Notes: generated by a model from the sequence alone, not told the origin. DNA of 64,000 nt from Pseudomonas khavaziana (GCF_019145205.1 NZ_JAHSTT010000005.1:434001-498000); one strand, 5' to 3'. Positions 42,795 to 52,645 are shown, counted from the stretch's first letter. Numbers and translations are program-made.

Positions 42795-43742
42795 TCACTC
42801 CAGCCCTGGCGCCTCCCGGATGATCAAGTGATCCAGGTTCTCGATATTCGCGCTGAATACCCCGAACGTTTGCTCGGGGTTGTTCTTGCTGGGCACCTGC
42901 TTGAATTGCGGCGTAACCCCGTAGAAGAAGCAATACAGCGGCCGTTCGCTGCAGGCCGCCGCCTTGATCTGCTCCAGGAATGCGCTGCGCTTGCGATAAT
43001 GCTCGATGAGTTTTTTGCTCAGGTAGACGTTGACCGAGTACGGCTTCTTGTCGAGCCACACCTTCTTTTCGAAATCGATACGAAAGCTGCTGGTGTAGTC
43101 TTTGATTGCCTTGATCTTGCCCCAGTAGATCAGGCCCTTGTTGTCTTGCAGGTATTCGATCTTCTTGAAAAACGTCCAGTAGGTCGCCGTGTGCTCACCG
43201 ATCTTCAAGGGCATGGCCTTGAGCTTGTCCTTGTCATCAATGTTGGACACATAGCACTCCACCGGGTGGGCGAACACGCTGGTTTTGTCCGGGGTTGTGT
43301 CGCTGTGGTCATGGCCTGTTGTAATGCGGTTTGAAGGCGCTTTCGTTGGCTCTGGAGAGACGTTTGCATCGGTGCCGACAACAGCTGTCCTACGTGCGTA
43401 CTGACGGCGTGTCAGCACAAATTCCGATGGGAAATTGTCCTCGCGCTCGTCGTCATTTTCACCGGTCGCGGTTTTTTGGTTGCTGGCATAGCGGCAGCCG
43501 TCGATATGCCGGGTGCCGGGTTTGTTCTTGAAGTGCGGTGTACGCAGGTAGTTGACGTTCTTGGCGTTGAAGGTACTCAACACATTGTTCGCATCGAACA
43601 TGGCGCGGCAGGCATCGTTGGGGCAGAGGAAGCTGTCCTTGTCGGAATCGAAATCGGCGGTTTCGTCGAAATTCAGCTCTCGAACATCGTAGATCGACAA
43701 TTTGTCATCGAGACTCAGGCTGTAGGCCGTGTCGAATTTCAT
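42795..43742 (-). CDS. Hypothetical protein with CoiA-like zinc-finger N-terminus
   Basis: 315 residues. Near residues 35-85 the pattern FLCPNDACRAMF, then TPHFKNKPGTRHIDGCRYA, gives CxxxxC and HxxGC spacing that resembles the zinc-binding N-terminus of CoiA-type proteins. A disordered Thr-rich linker (about 90-155) follows, then an alpha/beta part ending in IENLDHLIIREAPGLE. The centre carries no recognisable nuclease motif. It is not known in detail; it might act on DNA or protein. Not adjacent to any phage or restriction gene. Confidence 0.65.
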   Translation of the reverse strand: MKFDTAYSLSLDDKLSIYDVRELNFDETADFDSDKDSFLCPNDACRAMFDANNVLSTFNAKNVNYLRTPHFKNKPGTRHIDGCRYASNQKTATGENDDEREDNFPSEFVLTRRQYARRTAVVGTDANVSPEPTKAPSNRITTGHDHSDTTPDKTSVFAHPVECYVSNIDDKDKLKAMPLKIGEHTATYWTFFKKIEYLQDNKGLIYWGKIKAIKDYTSSFRIDFEKKVWLDKKPYSVNVYLSKKLIEHYRKRSAFLEQIKAAACSERPLYCFFYGVTPQFKQVPSKNNPEQTFGVFSANIENLDHLIIREAPGLE

Positions 43743-43795
43743 GGGCTCGGGTCCGTGAGAAGTTTCGCTATTAATAGCGGGATCCTAGCTAAATA

Positions 43796-44965
43796 TCAGC
43801 AAGAACCTGCCACGCGTCGGCCACTCAAGAAACACAGGGTGCCGCCCACGGCGGTGAGGGCGGCCAGGGCATAGAACATGCTGGTCGGCGCAGCGTTGAT
43901 CAGCAAATAGCCACAAATCACCGGGCTCATTGCTCCACCGAACGCTGCCAGGTTCTGCGCGCCGTAGTAACTGCCCCGTAGTGCATCCGGCGCGATGGTG
44001 TCGATAAATAGAAATTCAGAAGGGTAGATGATCATCTCACCCAAGGTGAACACGAACATCGCCAGGCACCAGGTGACCAGGCTGTCGGCCTGGCTGAACC
44101 CCACCAACCCGCCGATAAACAGCAAGGTGCCCAGTACGATCCAGTGGCGCAATTGCTCACGCTTGAGGAAGCGGCCGATCTGGTACTGCATCAAAATCAC
44201 CGTGATGGCGTTGCAGGCCAGCACCGCCGACAGAGTCTTTAACGCTTGCCCAGGTTTGTAGGCCACCAGCAAAAACTGCGACAGATACAGGGTGTAGCGC
44301 CCATGGACAATGGTGCTCAACAGGCTGCCGCTGGTAAATAGGATCAGCGTGCGGTCGCTGCGCAAGGTGCGCAGGGTGCTGAGGAAACTCTGGGGTTTAT
44401 GGCTGTCATCCCGCTGGGTCGGTGCAATGCCGATCATCAGGAACAGGCTGCCAAAGGCAATGGCGCTGGCGAGCAGGAACGGTGCCCAGGGTAATTGGCC
44501 GGCGATCACCACACCCAGCATCGGGCCGGTTGCGTAGCCGACATTGGTCAGGGTATAGCGCAGGGAGAACACCTTGGCGCGTTCGCCCACCGGCAGGTTC
44601 TCGCTGATGATCGCCTTGGAGCCGATCAGGAACAGCGCCGACGCGGCTTCAGTGATCACCAGGGTCAGGGTGGTGAGGTAGAGGTTGCTGGCAAAGGTCA
44701 GCAACAGAAAACCGATGGAGCTGGAGAGCATGGCCAGGATCAGCAGCTTGCGCTTTTCCAGGCGGTCGATGATGTAGCCGCCGTACAAGCCCAGCAACGT
44801 GGCGATGAACACGGCGGTGCCCATCAACAGGCCAATGTCCTGCTGGTCGAGGCCCAGGCGTGTGCTCAGCCAGAGGGCCAGCAACGGACTGGTCATGGCG
44901 CGGCTGACCACGATGGTCACCGAGCAAATCATCAGGCGGCGGATTACCAGGGAATAGGTGACCAC
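43796..44965 (-). CDS. MFS drug-type transporter
   Basis: 389 residues with about 12 helices. The loop GGYIIDRLEKRKLLILAM carries the MFS motif A (D-R-x-x-x-R/K), and a second half starts near LRSDRTLILFTSGSLL. Such sequences belong to the MdtH/DHA1-like branch of multidrug exporters. The start M at 44965 is the only good candidate. No local regulator is present. A REP lies upstream at 45031. Confidence 0.88.
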   Translation of the reverse strand: MVTYSLVIRRLMICSVTIVVSRAMTSPLLALWLSTRLGLDQQDIGLLMGTAVFIATLLGLYGGYIIDRLEKRKLLILAMLSSSIGFLLLTFASNLYLTTLTLVITEAASALFLIGSKAIISENLPVGERAKVFSLRYTLTNVGYATGPMLGVVIAGQLPWAPFLLASAIAFGSLFLMIGIAPTQRDDSHKPQSFLSTLRTLRSDRTLILFTSGSLLSTIVHGRYTLYLSQFLLVAYKPGQALKTLSAVLACNAITVILMQYQIGRFLKREQLRHWIVLGTLLFIGGLVGFSQADSLVTWCLAMFVFTLGEMIIYPSEFLFIDTIAPDALRGSYYGAQNLAAFGGAMSPVICGYLLINAAPTSMFYALAALTAVGGTLCFLSGRRVAGSC

Positions 44966-45030
44966 GGTAGGTGCGAGAGTCCTAGTAATTACTTGAAGAC
45001 AACACAGATCAAAAAGACAACACAGGTCAA

Positions 45031-45126
45031 ATGTGGGAGGGGGCTTGCTCCCGATGGCGGTACTTCAGACAAGCATCAGGTGACTGAACCATTGCTATCG
45101 GGAGCAGGCCCCCTCCCACATTTTTT
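45031..45126. repeat. Paired REP element (GTGGGAGG class)
   Basis: ATGTGGGAGGGGGCTTGCTC at the left, inner AGGTGACTGAACC, right arm GGGAGCAGGCCCCCTCCCAC then T-run. It lies between the ABC-binding-protein gene end and the MFS gene start, where it may end the argH-ABC operon. Confidence 0.85.
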
Positions 45127-45137
45127 AGACCTTGGTT

Positions 45138-45959
45138 TTACTGACCAGAATTGATGGTGATTTTTTCCACCGCACCCTGCTCCAGATCCCACTTCTTCAA
45201 GATCTTGCCGTAGGTCCCGTCGTCAATCATTCCCTGCAACGCCTCACTGATCGCCGTGACCAACTCGGTATTGCTCTTCTCAATCCCAAGCCCGGTGAAT
45301 TGCTTGGAAATCGCCTGACCCACCGGCTTGTACTTACCCTTATCCAGCGACATCAGATAAGGAATGGTCTCGCTGCCCTGCATCGCCGCATCCAAGCGGT
45401 TTTGCTGCAACTGCGCCCGCGCATCCGCCGAGCCTTCGGTGCCGATCACCACAATCGCCGGCTTACCTGCTGCTTCGCAGTTTGCCTTGCTCCACGCGGT
45501 AATTTCCGACGGCCAGGTCGTACGGCGGCTGGTGCCGACTTTTTTACCGCACAGGTCGGTCAATTCCTTGAGGTCTTCACGCTTGGCCAAAGTGTAGAGC
45601 TGCGGGCCGCTGGTGAAGTAGTCAATGAAGGTCACCGCCTTCTGGCGTTCGGCGGTGTCGGTCATGCCCGATAACACGATGTCCACGCGCTTGGTGGTCA
45701 GTCCGCTAAGCATCTGCTCGAAGCCGGTTTCCTGCCACTTGATCTTCACGCCCAAGCGCTCGGCGAGAGCGTTGCCCAGGTCAAAGTCGAGACCGGTGAG
45801 CTTGTTGGTGGCCGGGTCCTTGAAATCCATCGGCGGGTAGTTCGGCACGATGGCCGCGCTGATCTCACCCTTGTCCTTGATTGTCGCCGGCAATGCCGCG
45901 AATACACACGAGGAGGCCATCAGGCCTGCGAGCAAGGTGGGGATAAACAATTTTTTCAT
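45138..45959 (-). CDS. Amino-acid ABC transporter, substrate-binding protein
   Basis: 273 residues with a signal peptide (MKKLFIPTLLAGLMASSCVF, cleaved near AFA-AL) and the SBP_bac_3 fold: NYPPMDFKDPATNKLTGLDF and DIVLSGMTDTAERQKAVTFI. It is the last gene of the operon argH-like, permease, ATPase, binding protein. The ligand is probably a cationic or arginine-like amino acid, inferred from the argH neighbour. Confidence 0.92.
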   Translation of the reverse strand: MKKLFIPTLLAGLMASSCVFAALPATIKDKGEISAAIVPNYPPMDFKDPATNKLTGLDFDLGNALAERLGVKIKWQETGFEQMLSGLTTKRVDIVLSGMTDTAERQKAVTFIDYFTSGPQLYTLAKREDLKELTDLCGKKVGTSRRTTWPSEITAWSKANCEAAGKPAIVVIGTEGSADARAQLQQNRLDAAMQGSETIPYLMSLDKGKYKPVGQAISKQFTGLGIEKSNTELVTAISEALQGMIDDGTYGKILKKWDLEQGAVEKITINSGQ

Positions 45960-45984
45960 GGGGGCGTTCTCGTTAGTTTTTTAG

Positions 45985-46749
45985 TTAAGTGCGAACGGCA
46001 GAAATAAAGCTTTGGGTACGCGGGTTTTGTGGGCTTATTAGAATTTCTTCCGGGCTGCCGGCTTCCACAATCTGGCCGGCATCCATAAACACCATGCGGT
46101 TGGAGACTTCGCGGGCAAAGCCCAGCTCATGGGTGACCACGATCATGGTCATGCCAGTGGTAGCCAAGTCGCGCATCACCGACAGCACTTCGCCTACCAG
46201 TTCCGGGTCAAGGGCTGACGTGGGTTCGTCAAACAACATCAGCTTGGGGCGCATCGCCAGCGCACGGGCAATCGCCACGCGTTGCTGCTGCCCGCCGGAC
46301 AACTCCACCGGGTAAGCATTGCGCTTGTCCGCCAGGCCGACGCGGGCCAGCAGCTCCAGGGCATCTTCGATGGCTTCCTTGGGCGAGCGCTTGAGCACCT
46401 GGCACGGGCCTTCGATGATGTTCTGCAACACGGTCATATGCGGGAACAAATTGAAGCGCTGGAACACCATGCCGGTCGCCAGGCGTTGGCGTGCGATCTG
46501 CACCTCATTCATTTCATGCAACTTGTTGCCGACCACCCGGTAACCGACTAGCTCGCCATCGACCCACAGGCCGCCCTTGTCGATTTTTTCCAACTGGTTG
46601 ACGCAGCGCAGCAACGTGCTTTTACCCGAGCCGGATGGACCGATGATGCACATTACCTCGCCCTGCTCGACCTCGATATTGATGTCGCGCAGCGCGTGAT
46701 ACTGGTCGTAATACTTGTTCAGGTTGACGGCCTTGACGATGCTTCTCAT
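45985..46749 (-). CDS. Amino-acid ABC transporter ATPase
   Basis: 254 residues. Walker [10 protein letters not shown] (near 38-46), signature [17 protein letters not shown], Walker [15 protein letters not shown], and the H-loop [12 protein letters not shown] are all present. It is the HisP/GlnQ type. It follows the permease in the argH-linked operon (24-base gap) and precedes the binding protein. Confidence 0.95.
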   Translation of the reverse strand: MRSIVKAVNLNKYYDQYHALRDINIEVEQGEVMCIIGPSGSGKSTLLRCVNQLEKIDKGGLWVDGELVGYRVVGNKLHEMNEVQIARQRLATGMVFQRFNLFPHMTVLQNIIEGPCQVLKRSPKEAIEDALELLARVGLADKRNAYPVELSGGQQQRVAIARALAMRPKLMLFDEPTSALDPELVGEVLSVMRDLATTGMTMIVVTHELGFAREVSNRMVFMDAGQIVEAGSPEEILISPQNPRTQSFISAVRT

Positions 46750-46773
46750 GGGGCAAATCTCCTCAACCCAGGC

Positions 46774-47652
46774 TTACGAACGCTTGCCGGCGCCGCGGGC
46801 AAAACGACGCTCAAGGCGGCTTTGACCAAATGAAAGAACGGTCACCACCGCCAGGTACCAGATACCCGCCACGATCAGCAGCTCCATGACCCGCGCGTTG
46901 GCGTAGTAGATGTTTTGCGCGTTGTGCAGCAGCTCCGAATACTGGATAACGCTGGCCAGGCTGGTCATTTTCACCATGCTGATGAACTCGTTGCCTACCG
47001 GCGGAATGATCACCCGCATGGCCTGCGGCAGAATGATCCTACGCAGCGCCTGCAGGCTCGGCATGCCGATGGACTTGGCGGCTTCGTACTGGCCGGTATC
47101 CACCGACAGCAAACCGGCGCGCACCACCTCGGCGGTGTAGGCACCCTGGTTGATACTCAAGCCGAGCAGGGCGGCTACGAACGGCGTCATCAGGTCGACG
47201 GTGTCGATGCTGAACAGGCCGGGAATCGCGATCACCGGGAAAATCAGCGCCAGGTTGAACCACAGCAATAGCTGCAGAATCAGCGGTGTGCCGCGAAACA
47301 GCCAGGTGTAGGTGATGGCTACGTAGCGCAGGATCGGGTTGGCCGACATGCGCATGATTGCCGTGATCACGCCGATTACCACGCCCAGCGCCATCGCCAG
47401 GATCGACATGATGATGGTATTGGCCAAGCCCCACAGGATCGCCTCAGACGTCAGAAACTGCCCGATGTAGGACCATTCGATCTGGCCATTGGCGAATGCG
47501 CGTAACAGCGCGGCCAACGCGATCACGATCAACGTGGCAAAAAACATTCGCCCGTAATAACGCCGCGGTACGTGTTCGTACTGGGTGATATCGAACTGGT
47601 TCTCGGACAACTTGCGCTCTATTTCCAAGCGCTCGGCCGGGGTTTGGTTCAT
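46774..47652 (-). CDS. Amino-acid ABC transporter permease
   Basis: 292 residues, longer at the N-terminus than usual. The HisQM-type permease core has five helices and the EAA loop AAKSIGMPSLQALRRIILPQ. The initial 60 residues (MNQTPAERLEIERKLSENQF, then ITQYEHVPRRYYGRMFFATL) are cytoplasmic plus one extra helix. A single permease gene suggests a homodimeric channel. It follows the argH-like gene by about 107 bases, a gap that contains a half REP (47702-47727). Confidence 0.92.
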   Translation of the reverse strand: MNQTPAERLEIERKLSENQFDITQYEHVPRRYYGRMFFATLIVIALAALLRAFANGQIEWSYIGQFLTSEAILWGLANTIIMSILAMALGVVIGVITAIMRMSANPILRYVAITYTWLFRGTPLILQLLLWFNLALIFPVIAIPGLFSIDTVDLMTPFVAALLGLSINQGAYTAEVVRAGLLSVDTGQYEAAKSIGMPSLQALRRIILPQAMRVIIPPVGNEFISMVKMTSLASVIQYSELLHNAQNIYYANARVMELLIVAGIWYLAVVTVLSFGQSRLERRFARGAGKRS

Positions 47653-47701
47653 GGTGATTCTCCAAAACTATTAACGCTCTAACGGCTGTAACGCGGTCCA
47701 A

Positions 47702-47727
47702 ATGTGGGAGCGGGCTTGCTCGCGAAA
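47702..47727. repeat. Single REP hairpin
   Basis: ATGTGGGAGCGGGCTTGCTC then GCGAAAG, a hybrid of both REP classes, lying between the permease and the argH-like gene. Confidence 0.6.
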
Positions 47728-47759
47728 GCGCCAGCCCAAACACCACAAATCTCTCTGCC

Positions 47760-49187
47760 TTAAATCCTGAATCCCTGATAACTCTCAACCCATTTCTGCT
47801 GAGCCGCCAACGCCACCTTCAACCGCCCAATCTGCTCGCGAACTCGCTCCGGCGCCGTGCCACCCCAGCCACTACGCGCCGCAATTGCCGCCTCTAAGGT
47901 CAAGCAGTCGCGCACTTCCGGCGTGAGCCGCGCATCTACCTCAGCCAACATCGCCGGTGAGGCTTCCCACAACTCAATTTCATGCTTCTCACAAGCTTGC
48001 ACCAAGGCGCCGGTAATCTCGTGCGCCTCCTTGAACGGCACGCCACGGGTCGCCAACCAATCCGCCACTTCCGTCGCCAAGGTAAAGCCCATGGGCGCCT
48101 GGCGCCGCAGCTCCTCCACCTGCACCTTCATGGTCGCCACCATCCCGGCCATCGCCGGCAACACCAGCAGCAACGTATCTACGCTGTCCAACACGCTGTG
48201 CTTGTCTTCACTCAAATCGCGGTTGTACGACAGCGGCAAGGATTTAAGCGTCGACATCAACCCGGTCAGGTTGCCAATCAAGCGCCCAGCCTTGCCTCGC
48301 GCCAACTCGGCAATATCCGGGTTCTTCTTCTGCGGCATGATCGAACTGCCGGTAGCGTAGGCATCGTCCAGCACCACCCAGCGAAACTGGCGCGATGACC
48401 ACAGGCAGAACTCCTCCGACAGCCGCGAAATATTTACCCCGAGCATGCCCGCGACAAACAGGAATTCCGCCACATGGTCACGGCTGGCGACCGCGTCGAT
48501 GGAGTTTTCGCACGGTCCGGTGTAGCCCATTTCCTTGGCCGAATGCTCCGGCTGGCGGGCAATCGCTGACCCTGCCATCGCCGCTGCACCCAACGGCGAC
48601 AATGCCGTACGCGCATCCCAGTCCACCAAGCGCTGCACATCCCGCAACATCGACTGCGCATGGGCCAGCAAGTGATGGGCGAATACAATCGGTTGCGCCT
48701 GCTGCAAGTGGGTAAAGCCGGGGCAGATACTCTCGATATGCTGCTCGGCCTGCGCCACCAATGCTTGCTGCAAACCCAACACCTCGGTGGTGATGGTGCG
48801 CGCATGGTCGCGTAGGAAAAGGCGCAAATCGTTGGCCGTCTGGTCATTGCGCGAACGTCCGGCGCGCAACTTGCCGCCCAGGGCGCCCAGGCGCTCGGTC
48901 AATACACGTTCGATGAAGGTGTGCACGTCCTCGTCATCCAGGGTCGGATGCAGGCGGCCGGCGGCGAAATCATCACCGATACGGTCCAGGGCTTCGAGGG
49001 TCCGCAGGGTCTCCGACTCATCCAGCAACCCTGCGCGCTGCAACTCCCGGGCATGGGCACGGGAGCCGGCCAAATCGTAGGGTGTCAGGCGGAAATAACG
49101 CTCAGGGCAACGGGATAACGCCGCCAAGGCGGCAGACGGACCGGTCTTGAAACGAGCGCCCCAAAGGCGGTCGGTGGGCTGGGACAT
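47760..49187 (-). CDS. Argininosuccinate lyase paralogue linked to ABC transporter
   Basis: 475 residues of the fumarase/aspartase superfamily. The signature GSSIMPQKKNPD and the catalytic-lid region are intact, together with the N-terminal segment RLWGARFKTGPSAALAALSR. Biosynthetic ArgH of Pseudomonas is usually elsewhere, so this copy, heading an amino-acid ABC operon with a divergent LysR gene, probably breaks down an argininosuccinate-like compound or another amino-acid adduct. The exact substrate is inferred. The start M lies close to LysR. Confidence 0.9.
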   Translation of the reverse strand: MSQPTDRLWGARFKTGPSAALAALSRCPERYFRLTPYDLAGSRAHARELQRAGLLDESETLRTLEALDRIGDDFAAGRLHPTLDDEDVHTFIERVLTERLGALGGKLRAGRSRNDQTANDLRLFLRDHARTITTEVLGLQQALVAQAEQHIESICPGFTHLQQAQPIVFAHHLLAHAQSMLRDVQRLVDWDARTALSPLGAAAMAGSAIARQPEHSAKEMGYTGPCENSIDAVASRDHVAEFLFVAGMLGVNISRLSEEFCLWSSRQFRWVVLDDAYATGSSIMPQKKNPDIAELARGKAGRLIGNLTGLMSTLKSLPLSYNRDLSEDKHSVLDSVDTLLLVLPAMAGMVATMKVQVEELRRQAPMGFTLATEVADWLATRGVPFKEAHEITGALVQACEKHEIELWEASPAMLAEVDARLTPEVRDCLTLEAAIAARSGWGGTAPERVREQIGRLKVALAAQQKWVESYQGFRI

Positions 49188-49380
49188 GGATATTCCTCAC
49201 GCTTGTTTTTAGAAGAGTCGGAGGCAGTAGCAACAGAATTTCATCGATGCAGAACCAGCGTCTGACGCGCCGTATTCAAGGTTGCCAAGGGCGGATGTTT
49301 ATGTTCATTATCGCCGCCTGGCTATGTTCAAGGATTGGGTTGAAGCCTGTTGAATATGGCACTTGAGGTCAACGCGTATT

Positions 49381-50340
49381 ATGGAAACTCCACTTTCCAC
49401 TTCTGGAAACCTGCCACCCAAACCCGGCACTAGACCGCCCCTGCAACTGAGCGGGCTGGACTTCAAACTGCTGCGGGTATTTATGGCCGTGGTCGAAGCC
49501 GGTGGTTTCAGTGCCGCGCAAAACGAACTGAATGTGGGCCTGGCGGCGATCAGCAAACAGATCTCCGACCTTGAAATCCGCATCGGCATGCGCCTGTGTA
49601 CACGGGGCCGGGAAGGGTTCGGGCTGACCGAGGAAGGCAAGTTGGTGTATCAAGCGTCCATTGAGTTATTCACCTCGGTGGACAGTTTTCGCGACAAGCT
49701 TAGTTCGGCTCAAAATGAGCTTATTGGCGACCTTAGTGTCGGCGTTATTGATAACACCGTTTCTGACGTTAATTCCCCGCTGATTACCGCTTTGGGTAAC
49801 TTACATCGCCAATCGCCAAAAATAAGATTACGCCTGCATGCCTCGCAACTGGACGAAGTTGAACGCGGCGTCGTCGAAGGCCGCCTGATCGTCGGCATCG
49901 TCCCCGTGTACCAGCGCCGCGAAGAATTCGACTACTTCCCGCTCTACGAAGAAAAGGCCCACGCCTACTGCGCCGTAGGGCACCCGCTGTTCACCTCGAG
50001 CGACATCACCCCGGACGTGCTGCGCCAATACGAAGTGGTCAACCATCGCTACGCGATCCACCGCGACAAGCCCAACTTCGTCCACTACGACAGCCAGTGC
50101 GCCTCAGCCTCCCAGGTCGAAGCCGTCGCCATCCTGATCCTTACAGGCCGCTTCATCGGTTTCCTGCCAGAACACTACGCCGCAACGCTGGTAAGGGAAG
50201 GGCGCCTGCGCGCACTGTGCTCGGAGCAGGTTCATCTGGACACCGCTTTCAATCTGATCCTGCGCCACAACGCGCCGAGAAGCCCGATGGTAAAAGCCTT
50301 CGCAACAGCCTTGGGCGTGGACCTCAAAGCTACGACATAG
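49381..50340 (+). CDS. LysR family regulator of the argH-ABC operon
   Basis: 319 residues from ATG 49381; the frame to 49363 would need a TTG. There is a 25-residue tail before the HTH (FMAVVEAGGFSAAQNELNVG, then LAAISKQISDLEIRIGMRLC). It is divergent from the argH-like gene, with a 193-bp gap, the usual position of an activator. The C-terminal ends GVDLKATT. GAGG is found 12 bases upstream, a long spacing. Confidence 0.87.
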   Translation: METPLSTSGNLPPKPGTRPPLQLSGLDFKLLRVFMAVVEAGGFSAAQNELNVGLAAISKQISDLEIRIGMRLCTRGREGFGLTEEGKLVYQASIELFTSVDSFRDKLSSAQNELIGDLSVGVIDNTVSDVNSPLITALGNLHRQSPKIRLRLHASQLDEVERGVVEGRLIVGIVPVYQRREEFDYFPLYEEKAHAYCAVGHPLFTSSDITPDVLRQYEVVNHRYAIHRDKPNFVHYDSQCASASQVEAVAILILTGRFIGFLPEHYAATLVREGRLRALCSEQVHLDTAFNLILRHNAPRSPMVKAFATALGVDLKATT

Positions 50341-50438
50341 CTCTCCCGAGCTACACAGGTCAACTGTGGGAGCTGTCGAGCCCCAGCGAGGCTGCGAAGG
50401 GATCGCCTCGGTCCCCCCGCCAACCCCACCCACCCGCA

Positions 50439-51098
50439 TCACCGCTGCAACCGAGCCCGCCGTTTCTTCTTCGCATGAAAATGCCGAAAATGCGCGTCCT
50501 GCGCTGCCGCCAGCAACTCCCTATCCCCCCGCGTATCGCCCCAGGCCCTCAGCCGATACTCGCCCAAATCCCCATATACCGCCTCAAGCCGCAGCACCTT
50601 GTTCTCACAACGGCAATTATTCCCGGTGAGCTTGCCGGTCAACACCCCGTCGACAACCTCAAGCTCAGTCCCGATCAAGCGGATCCCAAGCCGATCTGCA
50701 AACGGCTGCAACACCAACGCCGGCGACGCCGAACACAGCGTCACCACCGCTCCCGAGCCCAACTCCTGCTCCACCGACAACACCCCCGCCGGGCGCATCA
50801 ACCGCGCCCAATTGCGCTGGCAATACTCCTCGGCCTTCTGCTGCACCCACGTCTTCTCCACCCCAGTCATAAAGGTGCGGATCAACTGCGCTTTCAACTC
50901 ATCCCGGCTGATCTGCCGCACCAAAAAGCGCAGCCCCGGTACCGCCAGTTTGACCATCCGGCCATAAAACTCACCGGGGCCAAAGGCAAACTTGAGGAAG
51001 GGCACGAAACTGTCGTGGTGGGTGAGGGTGCCGTCGAAGTCAAAGACGGAAAGTACTTTGGCGTCTGCGGGGCCGGCTTCGAGCATGTCTGGGTTCAC
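50439..51098 (-). CDS. HAD-IB family phosphatase
   Basis: 219 residues. Catalytic DxDGT at residues 20-24 (FDFDGTLT), second motif LCSASPALV, and the last motif GDTRGDRELLAAA are present. It resembles SerB-like HAD-IB hydrolases, including phosphoserine- and lyso-lipid phosphatases. The basic C-terminus, HFHAKKKRRARLQR, is noteworthy and may contact membranes or nucleic acid. The substrate is unknown. Confidence 0.9.
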   Translation of the reverse strand: MNPDMLEAGPADAKVLSVFDFDGTLTHHDSFVPFLKFAFGPGEFYGRMVKLAVPGLRFLVRQISRDELKAQLIRTFMTGVEKTWVQQKAEEYCQRNWARLMRPAGVLSVEQELGSGAVVTLCSASPALVLQPFADRLGIRLIGTELEVVDGVLTGKLTGNNCRCENKVLRLEAVYGDLGEYRLRAWGDTRGDRELLAAAQDAHFRHFHAKKKRRARLQR

Positions 51099-51158
51099 GG
51101 GTTGGCCTCGTTCCTATCTAGTATTTTTTGTGCATGCATCAGGTGTGACAGCAGGAGT

Positions 51159-51344
51159 CTACTCCCGTGCCAACCTTCCGATTTTGGCGTAAAGCCCTTC
51201 GGTGAAAGCGTCCCGATCACTCGACCAGTGACAACGCTGATGGCAGTTGGGGCACAAGGCTACAGCATTGGTGATGCGATCCGAACCCTTCTGGGCCAGG
51301 TGCTTGATGTGATGTACTTCAAAAAGTGGCAATTCATCGTGCAT
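51159..51344 (-). pseudogene. C-terminal remnant of an HNH endonuclease
   Basis: A 61-codon frame with the C-terminal HNH metal/catalytic segment, LPLFEVHHIKHLAQKGSDRI, NAVALCPNCHQRCHWSSDRD. The HHI and CPNCH motifs belong to HNH endonucleases of the McrA/restriction type, but the N-terminal domain is absent. The frame begins directly behind the nrdB terminator T-run, leaving no room for the rest of the gene. It is judged a truncated remnant; it could still make a minimal peptide. Confidence 0.75.
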
Positions 51345-51372
51345 AAAAAAGCCCTGAACAAGTCAGGGCTTC
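51345..51372 (-). terminator. Rho-independent terminator of nrdB
   Basis: On the minus strand GCCCTGA, loop CTTGT, TCAGGGC, followed by six T residues. It lies 23 bases behind the nrdB stop. Confidence 0.92.
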
Positions 51373-51394
51373 ATGGTGTTGCTTGGCTCAGAAA

Positions 51395-52645
51395 TCAATC
51401 CCAGCTCAACGCCCCACCCGTCTGATACTCAATCACCCGAGTCTCAAAGAAATTCTTTTCTTTCTTCAAGTCCATGATCTCGCTCATCCACGGGAACGGG
51501 TTAGTCGTGCCTGGGTACTCTTCCTTCAAACCAATCTGCGACAGACGACGGTTGGCGATGAATTTCAAATAGTCCTCCATCATCGCCGCGTTCATGCCCA
51601 ACACGCCGCGAGGCATGGTGTCGCGAGCGTACTCGATCTCCAACTGAGTCCCTTGCAGGATCATCTGGGTCGCTTCTTCCTTCATCTCGGCATCCCACAA
51701 GTGCGGGTTTTCGATTTTGATCTGGTTGATCACATCGATACCGAAGTTCAGGTGCATCGACTCGTCGCGCAGGATGTATTGGAACTGCTCGGCCACGCCG
51801 GTCATCTTGTTGCGGCGTCCCATGGACAAAATCTGGGTGAAGCCGCAGTAGAAGAAGATGCCTTCCAGTACGCAGTAGTAGGCGACCAGGTTGCGCAGCA
51901 GTTCCTTGTCGGTCTCGACCGTGCCGGTTTCGAACTTCGGATCGGAGATCGAGCGGGTGTACTTGAGGCCCCAGGCTGCCTTTTTGGCGACCGATGGAAT
52001 CTCGTGGTACATGTTGAAGATCTCGCCTTCATCCATGGCCAGCGATTCGATGCAGTACTGGTAGGCGTGGGTGTGGATCGCCTCTTCGAAGGCCTGGCGC
52101 AGGATGTACTGGCGGCATTCCGGGTTGGTGATCAGGCGGTAGACGGCCAGCACCAGGTTGTTGGCGACCAACGAGTCGGCGGTGGAGAAGAAGCCGAGGT
52201 TGCGCATGACGATGCGGCGTTCGTCGTCGGTCAGGCCTTCGGGGGTTTTCCACAGGGCGATGTCGGCGGTCATGTTGACCTCTTGCGGCATCCAGTGGTT
52301 GGCGCAGCCGTCGAGGTACTTCTGCCAGGCCCAGTCGTACTTGAAGGGTACGAGTTGATTGAGGTCGGCGCGGCAGTTGATCATGCGTTTTTCGTCAACA
52401 GCGACGCGGGCGGAGGCGCCTTCAAGTTCGGCGAGGCCTTCGGCGACGTCGAGTTTGTCCAGGGCGGCCTTGGCGCGCACGATGGCGGCCGAATCACTGG
52501 CAGTGACGGCGCGGGCTTCGATGGCGGCGGCGGCGCCGGCACCGTCGAGGCGGTCCATGTTGGCTTCGGTGGCGTGGCCGGCGTTGGCGCCTTTGGCGGC
52601 TACTTCGCCTTCTTCTTCTTTGTCGAATTCGTCCCAGCTCAGCAT
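51395..52645 (-). CDS. nrdB: Class Ia ribonucleotide reductase beta subunit
   Basis: 416 residues from ATG 52645 ([20 protein letters not shown]); AGGAG lies 10 bases upstream, and the longer frame is non-homologous. Diiron and radical-site segments [28 protein letters not shown] and [17 protein letters not shown] are intact. NrdB keeps the tyrosyl radical for NrdA, reducing ribonucleotides to deoxyribonucleotides. The Glu/Ala-rich N-terminal 70 residues are typical of Pseudomonas NrdB. nrdA is not in this window. Confidence 0.96.
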   Translation of the reverse strand: MLSWDEFDKEEEGEVAAKGANAGHATEANMDRLDGAGAAAAIEARAVTASDSAAIVRAKAALDKLDVAEGLAELEGASARVAVDEKRMINCRADLNQLVPFKYDWAWQKYLDGCANHWMPQEVNMTADIALWKTPEGLTDDERRIVMRNLGFFSTADSLVANNLVLAVYRLITNPECRQYILRQAFEEAIHTHAYQYCIESLAMDEGEIFNMYHEIPSVAKKAAWGLKYTRSISDPKFETGTVETDKELLRNLVAYYCVLEGIFFYCGFTQILSMGRRNKMTGVAEQFQYILRDESMHLNFGIDVINQIKIENPHLWDAEMKEEATQMILQGTQLEIEYARDTMPRGVLGMNAAMMEDYLKFIANRRLSQIGLKEEYPGTTNPFPWMSEIMDLKKEKNFFETRVIEYQTGGALSWD

